Source of the DNA: Saccoglossus kowalevskii
Lineage: Eukaryota; Hemichordata; Enteropneusta; Harrimaniidae
Direction: 5' to 3'
NCBI RefSeq assembly: GCF_000003605.2
Contig: NW_003149279.1
Coordinates: 98,856-162,855, forward strand
Length of the DNA: 64,000 bases
The translations under genes and the position numbers were made by a program. Shown one piece after another: positions 62,303-64,000 of this stretch. The notes under the pieces were generated by a model. It was not told the DNA's origin. It did not search any database and was given only the letters and a program-made list of their open reading frames with translations. The stretch's first letter is position 1; the number at the start of each line of letters is the position of its first letter.

Positions 62303-63580
62303 TTACTTACTTGTGTCTCTTGACTATATATAACACAGGTGTAGGTTGAAAGTGATTGCGAAATATGAATATACGAGAAGGAGATTTCATTTTCAGTGTA
62401 AAATATTCCTACACCAATAGTTCTAGTGAGAGTGATTGTTGCATCATGTCATCGGATCTGCTATAAATTCTCAACATTGTGCTGAGATTGAAATAGTGTT
62501 ACCAGTGTCAATGTATAAGTGGTTAATTCTATTCGATTGCATTGTACGAATTCATAACTGTTTCGTTTTATTTAAATATTATTAAATAATACCAATTCTG
62601 TGCATATATTGAAAGCATTATAGTAATCCCAGATTAAAGAGTTGTAGATCATGGAATGTACATGCATTTGTAAACTTTTATTCATATAACATGTCGTGCA
62701 AAAAGTATTAACAGCATCGCATTTTTTTTAAATTGTAGTCTACTTTACATTTATTTTATTGAAAAGTGCGCACAGTAACTCAGTTGATGTTCTCAATTTA
62801 TAACTTGAAACCTAATCCAAGTCCGTCAAAACATCCGACAATATAACAGTCTCCTACGTGTTTTTAAAACGCGGCTTATCCCATACGTTTTCATTATACA
62901 CGAAAGTTTTGTATCTCCAAATCAAAATGTCTGTATGTGTTTGGGTTATGGTTAGGTTTTCCATACGATAGCAATTACTCCCTCGCTGATACTCGTGGTG
63001 CCGTCGGGGAGAATTTGACTCTTGTTTAATATATATATTTATGCGGCACTAACATTGCCCCTAAGTGATACATTCTGATTTGGCATACTGGCGTCTTTAA
63101 AAAAAACACTCCAAATCGATTCCATACATTAAATGTTAGAGAACTTGAAATCGAGTTTCCAATTTGTAGACTGTCAGGAAGTAACGCTCGTTTAATCCGT
63201 ATTTACACCAACAGGAGATGATGTCAAATGTAATATAAGTTTTAAGTTTTGATCCACCTCAGTGCCCAAACCTGTAATAACTTGTTCACATACAAATATT
63301 ATGCTGGCTGTAGAACTACAGGATAAACAAGAAAATAATAATAAAATTATATATGTATTAGTACTCACCTCAATTAAAATGTGTTAGACTGGGGGTATGA
63401 ACTAATTAACTAACTAACATATATTTAAAATATTGTAAGACTGTTGCAAGGTTTGTAGAAAAAATTCGTATGTTGTGCTCACATGGTTGTATTACCCCAT
63501 CCAACTATATTTATACCCTCAATTTAGAATGTTCCAACACAATTATCCAGCACATTTGTAGATTCTATGAAATACAACAA
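62303..63580. other. Stretch without recognised genes
   Basis: The interval between the two d copies. No frame or RNA gene that could be a duplicated transcription unit is visible. Confidence 0.4.
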
Positions 63581-63812
63581 TTAATTCTCTCGCTCTCGGC
63601 GCATGCTGGGAACTCGTTGTACGATTTACATTTCCGGCAGAAACAGTGTCACATATACCTGACATCCTAGCTTGTAACAACTAAATACAGTTAATCTGAA
63701 AGGCGGCCTACTCAAGTAACACCCGGACGGACACGTTCTGTCGTCAATACATCGCGCCTGAAGCTACGCAGAATTTTCTTTTCGCTCTTATTCTACCTCG
63801 CATGGATTACCG
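63581..63812. repeat. Diverged duplicated block d, copy 2
   Basis: The direct partner of 62071-62302. The reverse strand of gcatgctgggaactc contains the TTCCCAGCATGC core of the ZNF143/Staf binding motif; copy 1 has lost it. Confidence 0.8.
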
Positions 63813-64000
63813 AGTTGATATACTGTTTTTTTGTTTGTTTTTACAATGCACGTTTCCATTAGACGTAATACAGACTAACGCATTTGCAGGATTGAGTCTG
63901 ATGACTGTGTGGTAGGTAACAAATAAAATTAAAGTAATGATCGATTGCCTTCCAAATTCAATAGTGAAAAACGAATCCAGCGCCAATAACAACTAGCATT

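Overview
The window looks like intergenic or intronic DNA from an AT-rich invertebrate genome. There are no long reading frames. Every candidate coding segment is exon-sized and can be bounded by GT/AG splice signals. CpG is not visibly depleted, which argues against a vertebrate. There are many simple repeats and one 50-base assembly gap. A degraded peptide-receptor GPCR of the FMRFamide-receptor type and a tyrosine-motif receptor-like tail suggest a bilaterian, possibly a lophotrochozoan such as a mollusc. That placement is inference; nothing in the sequence names the species.

Layout: 1-4.9 kb, nothing firm except one small reading frame. 4.87-6.2 kb, two long and one short (TAA)n tracts, the latter pair inside a degenerate minisatellite. 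6.2-15.1 kb, featureless AT-rich DNA with one possible exon. 15.17-15.29 kb, an (ACTAA)n array. 16.06-16.7 kb, a three-unit tandem repeat, then a hairpin element. 16.97-18.6 kb, the best gene candidate: the 3' end of a minus-strand gene, with three or four phase-compatible exons and a poly(A) signal. Its reconstructed tail is acidic and tyrosine-rich, like the cytoplasmic end of a cell-surface receptor. 22.6-23.1 kb, a 217-bp tandem duplication. 24.1 kb, a GC-rich element with 40-bp inverted ends. 29.9-31.8 kb, an old duplicated block flanking a 110-codon reading frame. 36.4 kb, a tRNA-like SINE head running into the gap. 41.3-44.5 kb, a recent 1.55-kb tandem duplication. 46.9 kb, a small hAT-like MITE. 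48.3-48.8 kb, the GPCR relic on the minus strand. 49.9 kb, another MITE-like element. 51.3 kb, a palindromic (AAT)/(ATT) insertion with a 9-bp target-site duplication. 51.9-57.1 kb, a nest of old direct and inverted repeats. 62-63.8 kb, a diverged duplicated block of about 230 bp.

No operon, phage, CRISPR array, rRNA, intact tRNA, retrovirus, LTR element or Polinton was recognised. The genes do not form a visible pathway. The useful content is a repeat map, one candidate receptor gene and one receptor pseudogene.
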